Below are positions 23,427 to 36,883 of a DNA stretch of 64,000 nt, piece after piece (the first letter of the stretch is position 1; every line of letters starts with the position of its first letter). This stretch comes from Lepidodermella squamata (lineage: Eukaryota > Gastrotricha). Where the stretch lies: contig JBLDXI010000001.1 in assembly GCA_047495785.1 (NCBI GenBank), positions 124,001 to 188,000 of the forward strand. The letters are read 5' to 3'. Made by a program: the position numbers and the translations under genes. A model generated the notes under the pieces. That model was not told where the DNA came from. It did no database searches and was given only the letters and a program-made list of their open reading frames with translations.

Positions 23427-26188
23427 TTACACATCGTAGCCGAGCATTCTAGCGACTTTTATCACGTTCATAATTACGAAGTAGAGCACGGCAGCGTAGA
23501 AGAGAAAGCAGACCAGCATCCAGATAAAGGTCCATACCGCTTCGGCGTAATCAAAGTCCCCTGTATCATGTCAACGGAATGTCAATGAATAAGTTCGAAA
23601 TTCAAAATTATTGCTTACGTGGTAGACCCTTCATCTTCTTTCGCATCGATTTCGCCGTCCGTTTACCTCCGATGGTTTTCACTTCTAGATTTTCTCTCGC
23701 CTTCTTCTTCGCTGCTGCTTTCGATTGCTTTGTCGTCTGTGCCGTTCGTTTCGAAACTTCGACCGGTTCAACTTCGCGCCGTCGCCTTCTGTGGCGGAAA
23801 GTGAAGCCTGGTATAGACGGGCACGCACGCCTCGGGCACCCGTCTGTTGTTTCATCGGCGCACAGGTGGACGCTACAGTTGAAGGAAAGCGACTTCGAAT
23901 CGGCTGGCCAGAACGCGGAGTAAGAAAACATCGCCATAGCGTTTTCAGATTCATTCGAAGCGGAACCAACAGCAGACAGCAGAATTTCGCCAGCAGCTAC
24001 GTCACCGTCAGCATTCATCCAGCCAAGCAGGTAACGCCTGACAGTGGCAGTTGGGCACCTGGAAAAGCAATACACCTAGAATGATCATATAAAAACTGAG
24101 TCTACATACCCTTCAGAGATAAGCATGGCACTGCTTTGCCGGCTGTCATCGAAATCGACACGACACTCGTCAAGGTAAACATGTTTGAAATCTGTTTGAA
24201 AAACGAGCTTAAACAAAGGAAAAATCAGTGGATTGAGAAATTTACAAGTAGTATCGTGGTTGGCAACTTCGATTTCCAAGACATCTGACAACTTGATCTC
24301 TTCGGCAGTGACAGCCATGTTGGTCTTTTCGTCAAGTGAATTGCCGTAAGAGCGCTTGCGGATGGCGAAGCTCAAATTATGCAGGGCGAGTAGGCTTTCA
24401 TCGAAGGGCTTCTCTCCAGCCTGGAAGAGTCGCGTCGAGTTGGCGATGCCTACAACAACCTGGCGCGGCATTTGGTCAAGCGAACCGCTGACGGCTACGG
24501 TCGAGGCGAAGCTGACTTGCAGGCGGGCTTCGTTCTTAGTCAGTGTGCCTTTCTTCACGGCGAAATGCGACAATTTACTAGTTTCAGCTTTCTTCTTCTT
24601 AACCGCCATCTGATTCGACTGTTCAGCGGAATTGGGGGTCGGCGGGCTGACGTCGCAGTAGACCAGGTAGACGGGGTCGAAGGCGGTGAGCATGTCGTAG
24701 GGTGAGTATTGGATCATGAACTGAACGTAGATGGTGTTGTTGTCCGTCAAATGAGCGCCGCAGTTGTCGATAAGGTGACTGAACGGCCGGTCGAGCACGT
24801 AGACGCCACTGCCGTCCTGAACCCGGCGGAAACTACAGCTAGGCAGCTCGCCTTCAGCGGACTTGAGCAACGCCGTTGTTAACGATGATTTCGACTCGTT
24901 TCTGTTCGCGGTGGATCGTGTTATAGTCATTTGAATGGGAAATATTTGCGCAGCCGGAGGAGCATCACTTTCAATGATCGTAACCGTACCAGGTAAATTT
25001 TGGAAAACCGGAGCGTAGGCCAAGTCAGTGATGGTCATATCTAAGGTCCTAGTCACAGAAAGACCGCCTGCATCTGTAGCTTGGATGATGAAGCGGATAA
25101 TGCTGGGAGCTCCGGTTCCGCTGTCGTACCACGAGTCGAATTGCGCCAAGCAAGTCGAGACAACCGGGCAACGAGAGACATCGTATTTCAAGACTGTGTC
25201 GTTGCCATTGGAGTTCATGAAGTTGTACCCCGTGATATAGAACGGTGTCGGGTCGACTCCCATGTTGCCTTTGTTAGGACGATAAATCTGTTTGATGGTG
25301 ACAGTCACGTTGCCGTAAACGTCGTTGAATGTATCAGGGTCAAGAACAAGAAGAGTAGCGATAGCGCCAGCATATTGGTTGGAAGTTCCGGTGTACTGAG
25401 GGACGCTGACATTGACGGGCGTACTAGGATCGAATCTCGGGTACTCATCTATATTAAGGTAGATGGTGTATAAAAGATTTATCGTTCTACTCAATATTAG
25501 ACTTACTGCAGTCTTGAACTTGGACTGTTACGTTGGCAAGCATCTGCCACGGGCAAACTCCAGTGCGAGCCATTCTCAGCCTAGCTGAATACTGAAAATT
25601 GGACCCGTACAGTGTCTCATAGTCCAAATATTGGCCAGCAGGAAAATTAACTTGGAATACAACTGAAAGACAGAGAATTTAATTTCTTAGCTCAAGCTCA
25701 ATTTGAAGTGCGAAATGTTCTTACACTGGCAGTAAGTAACCGTGTTCTGCGATGACGGGATGCCATGACAAGTATTGAAGCTACTCATGTCCCAGTTAGT
25801 TGATGTGAAGGTGGGAGCTGCCAAGAATTAAATTAATTACTTATATCATATTTTTACTACTCATCGAAGCTTACATAAAGGAGTGACTGTAACGGTAGTT
25901 TGCGCACTTGTTGGAGCGAAATCGTTGACTGTGATGGTGTTCGTACCATCGGTACCAGTAAACGAAACATTGCCCATTGCCAGGTAGAGCGTGGTGTTTT
26001 GGCACTCATAAATGTAAGTAACAGTGGGAATAACTACTACGACTGCGACTTGGTTGCCGCCGCTGCACAAAACAGCAGAAGTGGCCTCGAAACCTGTGAA
26101 AAGGACGAGATAGACTTGCAGAAATTAACAATGTTCGAAACTTACCAAACGCAGCGCAGAGAAACAAAGCTTTCAGCAAGATTTGCAT
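23427..26188 (-). CDS. chimeric gene: cadherin-like N-terminus joined in frame to ZP2 C-terminus
   Basis: Seven exons on the minus strand: 26188-26146, 26093-25875, 25817-25725, 25662-25507, 25448-24110, 24058-23619, 23560-23427. All phases agree, giving about 807 residues. Residues 1-15 look like a signal peptide (MQILLKALFLCAAFG). A Cys-containing N-terminal region follows, then VQVQDCNEYPRF opening a cadherin-like repeat, then the start of a second (TVTIIESDAPPA). Exons 1-4 and the start of exon 5 match the layout of the cadherin-like gene at 27207-32131. At 24908/24909, inside exon 5, the frame passes without a break into ZP2 sequence (NRNESKSSL onward). It continues through most of the ZP domain, the furin site HRRRRRE and the membrane helix (about 773-795). 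The ZP2 EGF domains and the first strands of its ZP domain are missing. It could be a new fusion gene or an assembly artefact; the native 3' end of the cadherin-like gene is absent. Confidence 0.75.
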
Positions 26189-27206
26189 TTCTATTAAAAG
26201 TAAAACGAAATTTTAAGTGGTGAGCAAAAGTTAGCAATCAATTTGAAAGATATATTATACGTTTGGTTACAGGGGAATGATGCAATGCAGCGATGAATTT
26301 CAGATGATACGCTATTCAGTAAAAAAAAATCACCCACGCAATTGTCATGGGAAGCGACTGGTGAAAGGCAGGGCGGTTTCTTTTTTGCAAGTTGTGAATA
26401 CCTTTGAATAGGCATCACCCTGCAAGTTCGCCCACGTGCCGCGACCTTGGCGCATTTGTAAAACTCTCTTGCATCAATGCATCAATCACTGATAATTCTA
26501 AGAAATCGGTGTAAATACATTTCAATTCATAGAATCTATTGATTAAGTTTTTTCTGGAACATATTCATCCTTCGCAGACGTGGGAGTTTGAGTGCACCAT
26601 TATTCAGTTGAATCACTTGGCCTTCCCACCATTTTTTACGTCATGAAATATTTGCGCGCCATTAATTTTGGGAGAAACCAGCCAAGGATATCAGTTGAGT
26701 GATGATTGGCGGAGAGACTTATAAAAGTAATTACTAATTTGTGATAATTAAACTCTTCAGATATTTAGATGTCAGATTGGGCTTTTAAGAAAATTCGATC
26801 CATGAGGTAGTTAATTTGATCCAAAAAATATTGCCGTAGCCGAGTAGCTGCGCGGGCTATTAAAATTCAAGCGTCGGTATTTTGACAATTCGCGGAAATT
26901 AATTTTTGGTGAATTATTCATTTTATGTTTTCAAACCGACTTCATGCCTTGACCTTTCTCCGAGATTTCATCCATAGTTATCCGCTATTTTCCTGATATG
27001 TCTGAAGAGTTAGGAATGATGCAGCCTAAATTATTTATATAGTGTATAAGAATCGGAGACACAATTCAACTCTTATAGGGTTGTATTGTAAAAATGCATC
27101 ACACATGAACGCCAATCGAAATGGAAGATGAAAATGCTCACAATATTATTTTATTTTTTCTTCAAATATATCGTCGATGCACTGAATATGATCAAATGGA
27201 TTCTCA
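26189..27206. other. intergenic region between the two cadherin-like genes
   Basis: This should contain the promoter of the chimeric gene and the 3' end of its upstream neighbour. No coding exon was recognised. The plus-strand open frame at 27121-27537 runs antisense to a real exon. A minus-strand AATAAA lies at 27150-27155. Confidence 0.5.
27150..27155 (-). terminator. poly(A) signal of the cadherin-like gene
   Basis: TTTATT on the plus strand is AATAAA on the minus strand, about 52 bp beyond the stop codon at 27207. Confidence 0.5.
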
Positions 27207-30200
27207 TCAAACTGTCGTGTGCCGAAGAGTGTTGCTCGGCATTTTCATTGAGCTGAAAAAAGACGAATCAAAATTAGTTATAAAAAAGTTATTCGCAACT
27301 AACTCTACTATGCCTTCGCGTTTTGCCTTGCGTTGTAGTGCCCTGGCGATGCCCCACGCTGACAGAGCTAACACAAGAGCGCCCAGTAGCGAGCCGACAA
27401 TTGCGCCGATCTCTGTGGAAAATAGAATACTCCCGAATGAAAAAGAATCGATTAACGATCAAAAGACAAACCTTCAGGGGTTAATAAATCGCCGGATGAG
27501 CTCGCTTGACTTTCCATGCCATTGTCCGGTCTTGTAGTTCTCGGTAACGGCGTCGTCGATGTTGTTGAAGTTTTCCACAACACAACAACAGTCAGAGTGC
27601 CAGTTGTCGTATAAAACCCGTTTGAACACAACGCTTCCACGTAATAAAATGGTTCGTCGGAGTAGGAGAAGTTAGCCTGCGCTGTTGTCGAGATAGCGCC
27701 ATTTGCTGCAATGCTGAACTTGTTGTAACCAGTGTTCGGCAGAACGTTGTAATTCCAACTCAGTTGCCGGCTGTCTTGATCAACACACTTAGTGTTGTGA
27801 AGGCCGCCATAAACAACGCCAACTGAACCTTCTCGCACCGAGGCGACACTTGGCAAGCTGGTGATAACGGGCGGTTGCGGGTCATCGATCAGACTCACGG
27901 TTAGCGTGAAGGTCGTCGCCATGCCGAAACGATCTGTTGCCGTTGAAGTAATGACATAAACTGGTACTGATCTGTAGTTGAAATTCGGTTTGTCCACCGA
28001 TCTTATAACTAAACAATTCGCCGTTATTTCAAAAGATCATGAGATTTTTTAGAAAAAACCTACTTCCTTGGGGTGTTATATAGAACTTGCTAGGGGAGAA
28101 GGGATTAATATCTCGAATTTGATAGGTCATAGTTAACGACGAGTTGCTTCGAACTCGCATATCCCACAACGATTGGGCAACAGTGACGTTTTCGTGCAAG
28201 AAAACTGTAGCACTCGTCAAATTCATGTAAGGCCCAGTGGGTATTTGAATGACATTGATGACAACAGAGCTCGTCACAGTCGGCAGTATGGTATTGAAAG
28301 CCGCAAAAACCATCGTGTAAGAATTGATCAGGTTGTAGTTGAGTTGCGGGTTCAAGTTGTACCCAACAGCTGAAAAAGCCAAACTCTCAGAATTTCGAGA
28401 AAACACTAAATCGCTACTTACTCTGCGTAGTGACGTTGTAGTAAAATTGCGAGGATCCGGAACTTGGCAAAATGCCTATGTAGGTGATGTTAACGGGATA
28501 CAGCCCATTAGGATCGATAGCTTGAATTGAGACGAGATCAGTCGGGCCCCAATATACATCTTCGCGGACTGAAACATAAGCTGGTAACGACGTGAATTTC
28601 GCTGGTTTGTCTACTCGATCGATCGAAACCGTGATGGTGCATGTTGAAGTTGGCGATGTCTTTTGGTCGCTAGCCTCTATTACAATGTAATAGATCGGGT
28701 TACGGGTGAAGTCGAACATAGGACTTGTTCTTGCCACGGCAGCGTTGTACTCGAGCACTGATTTATTAGAATATTAAAGCATGTTTTTCAAGTGGATGAA
28801 ACTCACGGTTAGAGTAAGGCGGAATGTTGAAAGCGTAGTTCCAAGTAGGCCGAACTTGGGTGATGTTGTAGTAGATCAGGTCGTTCTCGCGATCAGTTGC
28901 TTGTAACGTGTATATATACTTCTGCCCTGTCGCATCCTCCCTGACATTGGGAAAAACAGTCGCGGTTGGCTGGTTCGGCCCCGGTGGAGGCTGGGTAAAA
29001 GTTGGCGCCGTTTGATTCATCACAATGTAAACAACAAAAGTCGTCGTCGACGTGGCTGGCAAGTTAGGCGCTGGTGGCGAATCGACGCAGCAGATAGTCA
29101 GCGTATAGGTTGGGGAGGTAAAGAAATTGAACCCAGGCGAGGCCGGTCCGATGTTCGTAGTGATTACTTCAAATATTAAAATTATTTAAAACTCATTAAA
29201 AAATCTATAATTTTTACCATCAAGTGCTGGGTCGATGTAGAAGAATCCAGATGTATCATAAGAGCTGAGAACGCCAGTTGCCGGGTTGCGGAAGTAAACT
29301 AGCCGCGGATCGTTCTCGCGATCAGCAGTTGTCAACGAAAAGATCGTTACATAGCCTCTAATCGACTCGGCAATCGATGTACTATTCTGTAAAAATAATC
29401 AATAGGCCTTCTTAGAATCGACATTTTTAGGTTGAATTTTACCGGTAAGTTGAGAAAAACTGGTGCTGTATTGACGCGTTGAATGAAGAAGGTTATCATT
29501 CCGGTAACAGTGTACGTTGGGGTGTAGGCGATGACGTTCAAGTATATCACTGGCGCCACTGAATTATTAAACATGGGCGGTGGATAGGAAGGGCTTGTCG
29601 AAATCGCTAGAAATTAATTAATTTGAATTTATAACAAAATTTTGGTGCGAGCAACTTACTGGCCGTGGCCAACGGTGATGCAAAGGAGGAAGCTTGGCCG
29701 GAAAGGAACCACATAGTATTTTGATTAGCTGGACTTTGACCGATCAGCGCGAACTGCAACGCTGCTTGATTAGCCTCTTTCGTGGCTGTAATGGGAACGC
29801 TCCAAGTCGTAGCAGTCTCCGGGATGAGTTGAAACTAAATTCAAATTTTAATCAAACACATATCTCACGGCAATTTTTGATGTGATTACCAAAGGGTAAG
29901 TGAGTATTGGTGGATCTTCAACGTTGACGATGTTAACAGTCATAGTGAAGACAGGTGGTGCCATTGTTGATAACGGGTCGCTAACTATGACTTGCAAGGT
30001 GTACAACGAAGTAGCGGCTGCGTTGAAAGTCCACGTCGGAGCCGCTGCTGGACCGCTAGCTTGTCGATTGCTGTCGTAACAGATCGCTTTAAATTTGGTG
30101 CAAACATTACTGATTACGCTTTTCTCATTTCAAATAAAAATACCATTTCCGCTTAGGTAAAATGCGTTATGCGTTGGGGCGGTTACGAAGCTGTAAAGGA

Positions 30201-32131
30201 AGCTGGTGTGACCATTGGGACTTGAAGCGCCCGAGATTGTGTAGAAGCACGCTTGGCCGGTTACATTTTCTTTGATGAAAGCTACATCCTATATCAAAAC
30301 ATGAAACATACTTATTGACGTGAAATTATCGAATTAGCACTCACATTATTTGGAGTCAGAGTTGGTTGGTAAATTCGCTGCAAAATGTTGATAATAACCG
30401 AAGACTGAAATTCGATAAATCAATGACGAATTTTTTATGACAATTTTACGAATAATTACCGAAATTGTGAGAGTGGTTCCGCCGACTTGATTCATCAACC
30501 AAACCGTAACATTGTACTGCTGATTAGCAGCGTAGCTCAGCGTTGCAGGTCCAACAGCTGCCGTTAGCCTAAGTCCGGCACACCGAACTGCGGTTGAAGC
30601 AGCTGGAACACAGGCTGCGGTTCCAGTTATGTACGGCCCTCCAGTAAACGATATAGCCGGTGCGACATTTATGATAGCGAAAGTCGCCGTGTTCACCGCG
30701 GGGTTGAAATTCGGAATAATCGCCTGCATAGGGTAAAGCTGCAAGGGCCCTGTCGTTCCTTCAACCACAGAAATAGTAGCCTGTAACAAAAACCCAAACT
30801 CGAAAATGAAATTCGTTGGTCTATCATAATCAAACCGGTAGATTGACCCAACTAGGGGTGGTCGGCGTGTTGAGAATGGTGATGTAGTACTGAAAAGTTG
30901 AAACCAACCCACCACCGTCGATTGCTGTCACGTAGACGGTGAAAATCGGAACAGCCGCGCCGGAATATGAATATTGAAACATGTTCAAACAGGCTAAGGC
31001 GCCGCCGCCGCATCGACTTGCGTCGTAGCTCAGAACTGATGTGTTTGTATTGCTGCCGACAAACCGGGTGTTCGTGATGTAGAAGGGTATAGGGTTGACA
31101 GCGCCGACGTTGGTCAAATCAACTCGTTGAACGTTAAGGTCGACTGTGTTGAATGCAGTTGTATAGATGTCAGGGTCCGAAACGAACACGTTCATCGCTG
31201 GGCCGGCAAAGGTTCCAGAAACTCCGTCATACTGATAGATGGAGACAGAATTTCCAGTCTGAGTGAATACCGGGTACTCATCTATAGAAAATCGGGTAAT
31301 CTGTGTGAAGCAAAATTTGCATTTAAAACTCACTGCAATCTTTGACGTAAACAGTCAAATTGGCCAGGGCTTGGGCATTGCAAGCGTAACACCCAAGAGT
31401 CCTTTGCAGAACACGGACTTGGTAAGAGAAGTTCGATGATGCGAGAGATTCGAAGTCAAGCCGGTTGTTAGGATTGATCGCCGCCATTGCAACTTAAGAG
31501 AAAAATGTATTTTAGTTTTAAAATTAAGGTTGTTTCAATCCTTACATTGACAAACAGTAGGAGTTAAAAGCTGGCCATTAGTCGAAAACCAGCCGTCGTG
31601 ATTGCACTGCAGGCAGCTTCCACCCTGGTTATTCCAATTACCCCACCAATTGTTGTTGGTCTGGCAGTTACAGCAAGCGGAACAACCAAAGCATGGATCC
31701 TGGCAGCAGTTCCACCACCACGGGTTGTTAACTCGACAGGTACAATTGCACCCGCCGCAGTTTCCACAGCCCCCGGCGTTATCGCAAGAGTTGAAGGTAT
31801 TGACATCGAAAACAGCCGCCGCCGGGCCGGCTGGAACCGTTGTAGAGCAGGTAACGGTGTTGACGAAGATATTAACCGGTTGATTTTGCGAGTTGAAAGC
31901 CCGCAGAGACATGTTGAAGACACCGAGAAACAGCGTCGAGTTTTGGCACTCGTAGATGAATGACCATGTCGGAACTGGTTGCATGAAACTGACGTCAGTT
32001 ATCAGACCGGCAGTCGACGAGCCTAGAGCTGCGTTGAAGCCGGGATTAGCCGCGCAACCGTTAGGCTGTCCCAAGACGGGACATAACACGCTGAGAATCA
32101 GGACTAAACAAGCTATTATAGTTGCAATCAT
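27207..32131 (-). CDS. cadherin-like multi-repeat membrane protein with Cys/Trp-rich N-terminal insert
   Basis: Fifteen exons, all phases consistent: 32131-31546, 31492-31334, 31281-30836, 30780-30460, 30404-30345, 30288-30144, 30086-29890, 29834-29660, 29606-29443, 29386-29218, 29166-28807, 28757-28422, 28369-28064, 28008-27472, 27412-27207; about 1388 residues. A signal peptide (about 1-21) leads an N-terminal region with a 61-residue insert (116-176) rich in Cys, Trp, Asn and Gly. Around seven cadherin-like repeats follow, shown by VKDCNEYPVF, VREDATGQ, VREDVYWGP, LHENVTV and VREGSVGVV paired with ATDREND, EASDQ or AIDPNG. A Thr/Ser-rich stretch precedes a helix (IGAIVGSLLGALVLALSAW) and a tail of about 35 residues with no catenin-binding motif that I can see. 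Calcium motifs are only partly kept. It is probably an adhesion or extracellular scaffold protein. Its N-terminal region aligns with the chimeric gene next door, so the two arose by local duplication. Confidence 0.82.
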
Positions 32132-32706
32132 TTTTTGTTTTATTCTCGAATTGAACGGAATGATATGGTAAAAGCAAACTTCTGGTCATTCAACCTATAC
32201 TTCTTTTGATCGCCATTCAGCAGCCACTCGCCTATTCATGAGTGTGATGCAATTTTTTCGCACCGAATAACGCCCACGCTGATGTTGTAGGTGGAAATGC
32301 GGGGGCTTAATTCCACTATTCACTACCTTATAATTGGCTGTCAACGCGTTCTGCCGTTGAGTAGCGGGGAAGCTGTGATTCAGAACTTCGAAAAATTGGG
32401 CCATAAAATGAAACGTGATCATCTGCTTTTATAAATATGTTCAGTCCAGGGAAAAAACTCCGATCAAATTTAAAACCGACGTGTATCGGTTAACATTTCA
32501 GCTTCAATCTTGGGAAAATAAAATGTTTACTCAATTTGAAACATCGGTTCTCTTAATTGGAAAGTTTGCTCCGGAAAGCACAGGTGACGTTTGTCGGCGC
32601 TTGTTAGGCGCGTGCCAATGTTTGTCGCACGTGCGACCATGAAAGAAGGGGACGATTTTAATTACTTGAGTTATTTCATTCTTCCTTAATCAAAGTGCCT
32701 AAAAAC
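32132..32706. promoter_or_regulatory. divergent promoter region between the cadherin-like gene and CUB-trypsin 1
   Basis: The two flanking genes start away from each other within 575 bp, so both promoters probably lie here. A TATA-like block at 32426-32437 reads TATAAAAG on the minus strand and TATAAATA on the plus strand around a shared TTTATAAA core. It is about 300 bp and 275 bp from the two ATGs. That is far for a TATA box unless 5' UTRs are long, so its role is uncertain. Confidence 0.3.
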
Positions 32707-34179
32707 ATGGCAATAATTTGTTTTGTTTGCCTATTTTTACTTTCTTTGCTAACTGATACGGGGCTTTGCCGGGCCGCTAGAAAAATTCCGATTCGCCACC
32801 CGAGAGTTATCACCGAGAATTACAAGCCGAGTCAAACGCTGAAATGGGCGCCTACCTCAGCTCCTGGTTTATGTCTGGAATTTAAGTTGAACTGTAAGCT
32901 CCTTTTGATTATAGCCATTACTTTTGTTATAAATGGAAATGGAATTGACGTAGCCTTGGACATGGAAGAGAGCGAGGAATGCGCCAATGACGTACTCGGT
33001 GTATACGACGGCCAATCACAACAGAACAATTTGACGTTCTGGACATGCGGTACCGATAAGAAGACACCTGTTTACTCATCAAGCCATCAGATTTTGATCG
33101 TGTTTAAAAGCGATTCGAACCCGGCAACTGTTGGCAAGGGCTTTTCGGCCGTAGTTAGTTCAGTGGCGTGTACCAACAATCCGACACCGCCGGTCGATAT
33201 CATACCTTCTAGTCTTCGAGCCTCAGTCGCAACTACAGCAACTACCACTACTCAGCGAACCACACCAATGACTACGCCTTACGTGCCACCAACTTGCGGA
33301 ATTCCGAAATTCAAACCCACCGAACAGGCGGTCGGGATGGCTGGGTTTCAACAAGATTCTGTAAGTAGAATCGTTGGAGGCATGATCGCTCGGCCTCATT
33401 CGTGGCCTTGGCAAATCCTTATCTTCCATGACGGCACGCCAATTTGCGGCGGCACCCTCGTTTCTCGTCGCCATATAATCACCGCTGCTCATTGTTTCCC
33501 GGCAGACATAGCGAAAAAGCTCAACGAGTACGAATTCTGGGCTGGTCGCAATTACAAATTTATTTTGGACGTTACTAAACGAGAGCAAAAGTTGAATGTC
33601 GAGGAAATTATTATCCATCCCGAATACAAAAAGGTAAACGAACACGATTCTGACATAGCAATCATCCGCCTTGGAGCACCTGGAGCCATTTATGACGATT
33701 GGGTGCAGCCTGCCTGCTTGCCTTACAACGAAACTCACCATCCAGCCGACGGTGCATTTTGCTTCGTAACAGGATTTGGAGCCACGAAAGGAACTGGCGG
33801 AGACGAGGATCTGAAACAAATAAAGATTCCAGTCGTCAACAATGACGAGTGCGCAAGTTGGGAAAAGACGCTCAAGGTTTGAACTGCAGATGATTCATTT
33901 AAAAATCAACAATTTATGATATTTCTTATTTTACAGAAATTCATGACACCTCGCATGATGTGTGCTGGCTTCAAAGAAGGTGGCCATGACTCGTGTCAAG
34001 GTGACTCTGGAGGTCCGTTAGTGTGCAAAATCGGTCCTAACGACAACTGGGTGCTTAATGGCGTGGTTTCCTACGGCATCGGCTGTGCGGAACAAAACAA
34101 AGTTGGAGTTTACGCTCGCGTTACCTCCATGTTGCAATTTATACATGAGAAAGTTTTTGACTATAAGCACGTTATCTAA
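32707..34179 (+). CDS. CUB-trypsin 1: secreted CUB-domain serine protease
   Basis: Three exons (32707-32893, 32954-33876, 33937-34179) give about 450 residues. The 60-bp first intron is a multiple of three and has no stop, so the frame would also stay open if it were retained; alignment with the paralogue at 35215 shows it is spliced (KLN|SLDMEE against QIT|SMDIEW). Layout: signal peptide (about 1-19), CUB domain (about 45-150, with [12 protein letters not shown]), Thr-rich linker, activation site R|IVGG at 202, then an S1 peptidase domain. The triad is visible: His242 (TAAHC), Asp296 (SDIAIIRL), Ser394 (GDSGGP). Asp388, at the base of the specificity pocket, predicts cleavage after Lys or Arg. 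It is probably a secreted zymogen; substrate unknown. The next paralogue lies about 1 kb downstream in the same direction. AATAAA is at 34260-34265. Confidence 0.92.
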
Positions 34180-34259
34180 TTAATACATCATACTTTTTTG
34201 TCGGTTTGATCACTTGCATCCTGTTGTTTTTACATTTCATTTTACCTGTTGGTCAATTG

Positions 34260-34265
34260 AATAAA
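34260..34265 (+). terminator. poly(A) signal of CUB-trypsin 1
   Basis: A canonical AATAAA lies 80 bp after the stop codon. Confidence 0.55.
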
Positions 34266-34741
34266 CGCGATCTTGGAAAAAATCGGAATTTTCGTCATTT
34301 TCCGCTTTTGCAAAGAATTACTGACTGTGGAAACTAGAACTAAGCATCTGGATCTTTTGGCGTTCAGCAATTTTTAGCGGGATACGTTCAGCATATTGGC
34401 TTCAAGCTTCAAGGTGTCAAATGAATGGCAGTCCTATGAAACGGCTGTATTTCGCTGCTCGAATCAGGGTTAACAAATTTAGAATGCTCATCTCCATATG
34501 GCGAGGAAATTCCCATTTCCTGGGTAAAAGTGCGCAAAGCTTTTAAGCTTCACGAGAAAGCTAACTTGTATTTCAAAAAGCTTATTCGAATTTTCAAAAA
34601 TGGATAATATTAATAAATCAGAGCGCTCGATTGGTTCATTGGTCGTATTGACATTTCAAATGCGAAAAACTCAATTATTGATTAATAAGAGCGATTAATA
34701 GAGCGATCCTTTATCCCTTTATTCTTTTTTTATTGCAATTA

Positions 34742-34926
34742 GGGTGTGTTTTTATTCACCCCGGAATTTCGCATAGCTGTGTAGGCACCGGATGACAGAT
34801 TTTTCGATGTAAACACCAGAGGTTTTCGGGCAATGAAGTCTTCTAAACAGCTCCAAATTTTCATTTTAAGATGAGCTTCAGAAGTGGGCGACCCGAAAAT
34901 TCGGGGTGAAATAAAAAAACACACCC
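34742..34926. mobile_element. 185-bp MITE with long inverted repeats and TTA target duplication
   Basis: The left end GGGTGTGTTTTTATTCACCC is mirrored at the right end, with small differences in the A/T run. The pairing extends about 30 bp on each side through a CCCCGAATTT-like block. TTA stands immediately outside both ends (34739-34741 and 34927-34929). Ends starting GGG with a TTA duplication are typical of PIF/Harbinger-type elements. It has no coding capacity. Confidence 0.8.
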
Positions 34927-35214
34927 TTAGGGTCGGAGAATACGTTTGAATCATATAGTTTAACTCCATAGACGGGCACGCGTCGCGCTAAAAACATGTA
35001 GCCAAAAGAACATGCTCGTGTCAACATGATTGTTTTCCTCGTGTTGTATGCTCCTGATAGCTGAAAATCTGGTCCCAATTACGCTGCTGTAGCAAATGGC
35101 GCCATTTTGGCGCCGAACTGCAATAGCTAGGTTTCTATAGCTTCAACTTTTAAATAAGATTTAATTTCTATCTGTACTAAAAACACACCTGGTTGTTGCC
35201 TCCGATTGTCGGAA

Positions 35215-36761
<1,547 letters not shown>

Positions 36762-36822
36762 TAATTGTTTTCTTTGTAATAACAGTTTGTTTCGCTACGT
36801 TTTCGTATTGTCGTCAGGCAAA

Positions 36823-36828
36823 AATAAA
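36823..36828 (+). terminator. poly(A) signal of CUB-trypsin 2
   Basis: AATAAA lies 75 bp after the stop codon, just before the convergent 3' end of the methyltransferase-like gene. Confidence 0.6.
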
Positions 36829-36883
36829 ACTTTTGTACGGTGTCACTTTCCTTGTTTTAATATTATACGAAAATTATATTGAG

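Larger units (their letters stand above)
8304..24908. repeat. 16.6-kb segmental duplication, copy 1 (block D)
   Basis: This 16,605-bp block recurs in direct orientation at 38028-54632 with a constant offset of 29,724 bp. Exons, introns, an intronic MITE, a microsatellite and intergenic DNA all match where I compared them, and I found no substitution or indel. The left edge is where GTTGAGAC|AACTGC here becomes CAGGGG|AACTGC in copy 2. The right edge is where TCTGTTCG is followed by CGGTGG here and ATGATT in copy 2. The left edge lies inside exon 3 of ZP1. The right edge lies inside what is a ZP2 exon in the other copy. Confidence 0.97.
34180..35214. other. intergenic region between the two CUB-trypsin genes
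   Basis: This contains the 3' UTR of CUB-trypsin 1 (AATAAA at 34260-34265), a small MITE (34742-34926) and the presumed promoter of CUB-trypsin 2. No other gene was recognised. Confidence 0.55.

Noticed and set aside
27121-27537. Plus-strand 138-codon open frame
   Set aside because: It runs antisense to the last two exons of the cadherin-like gene, whose frame, membrane helix and splice sites are well supported.
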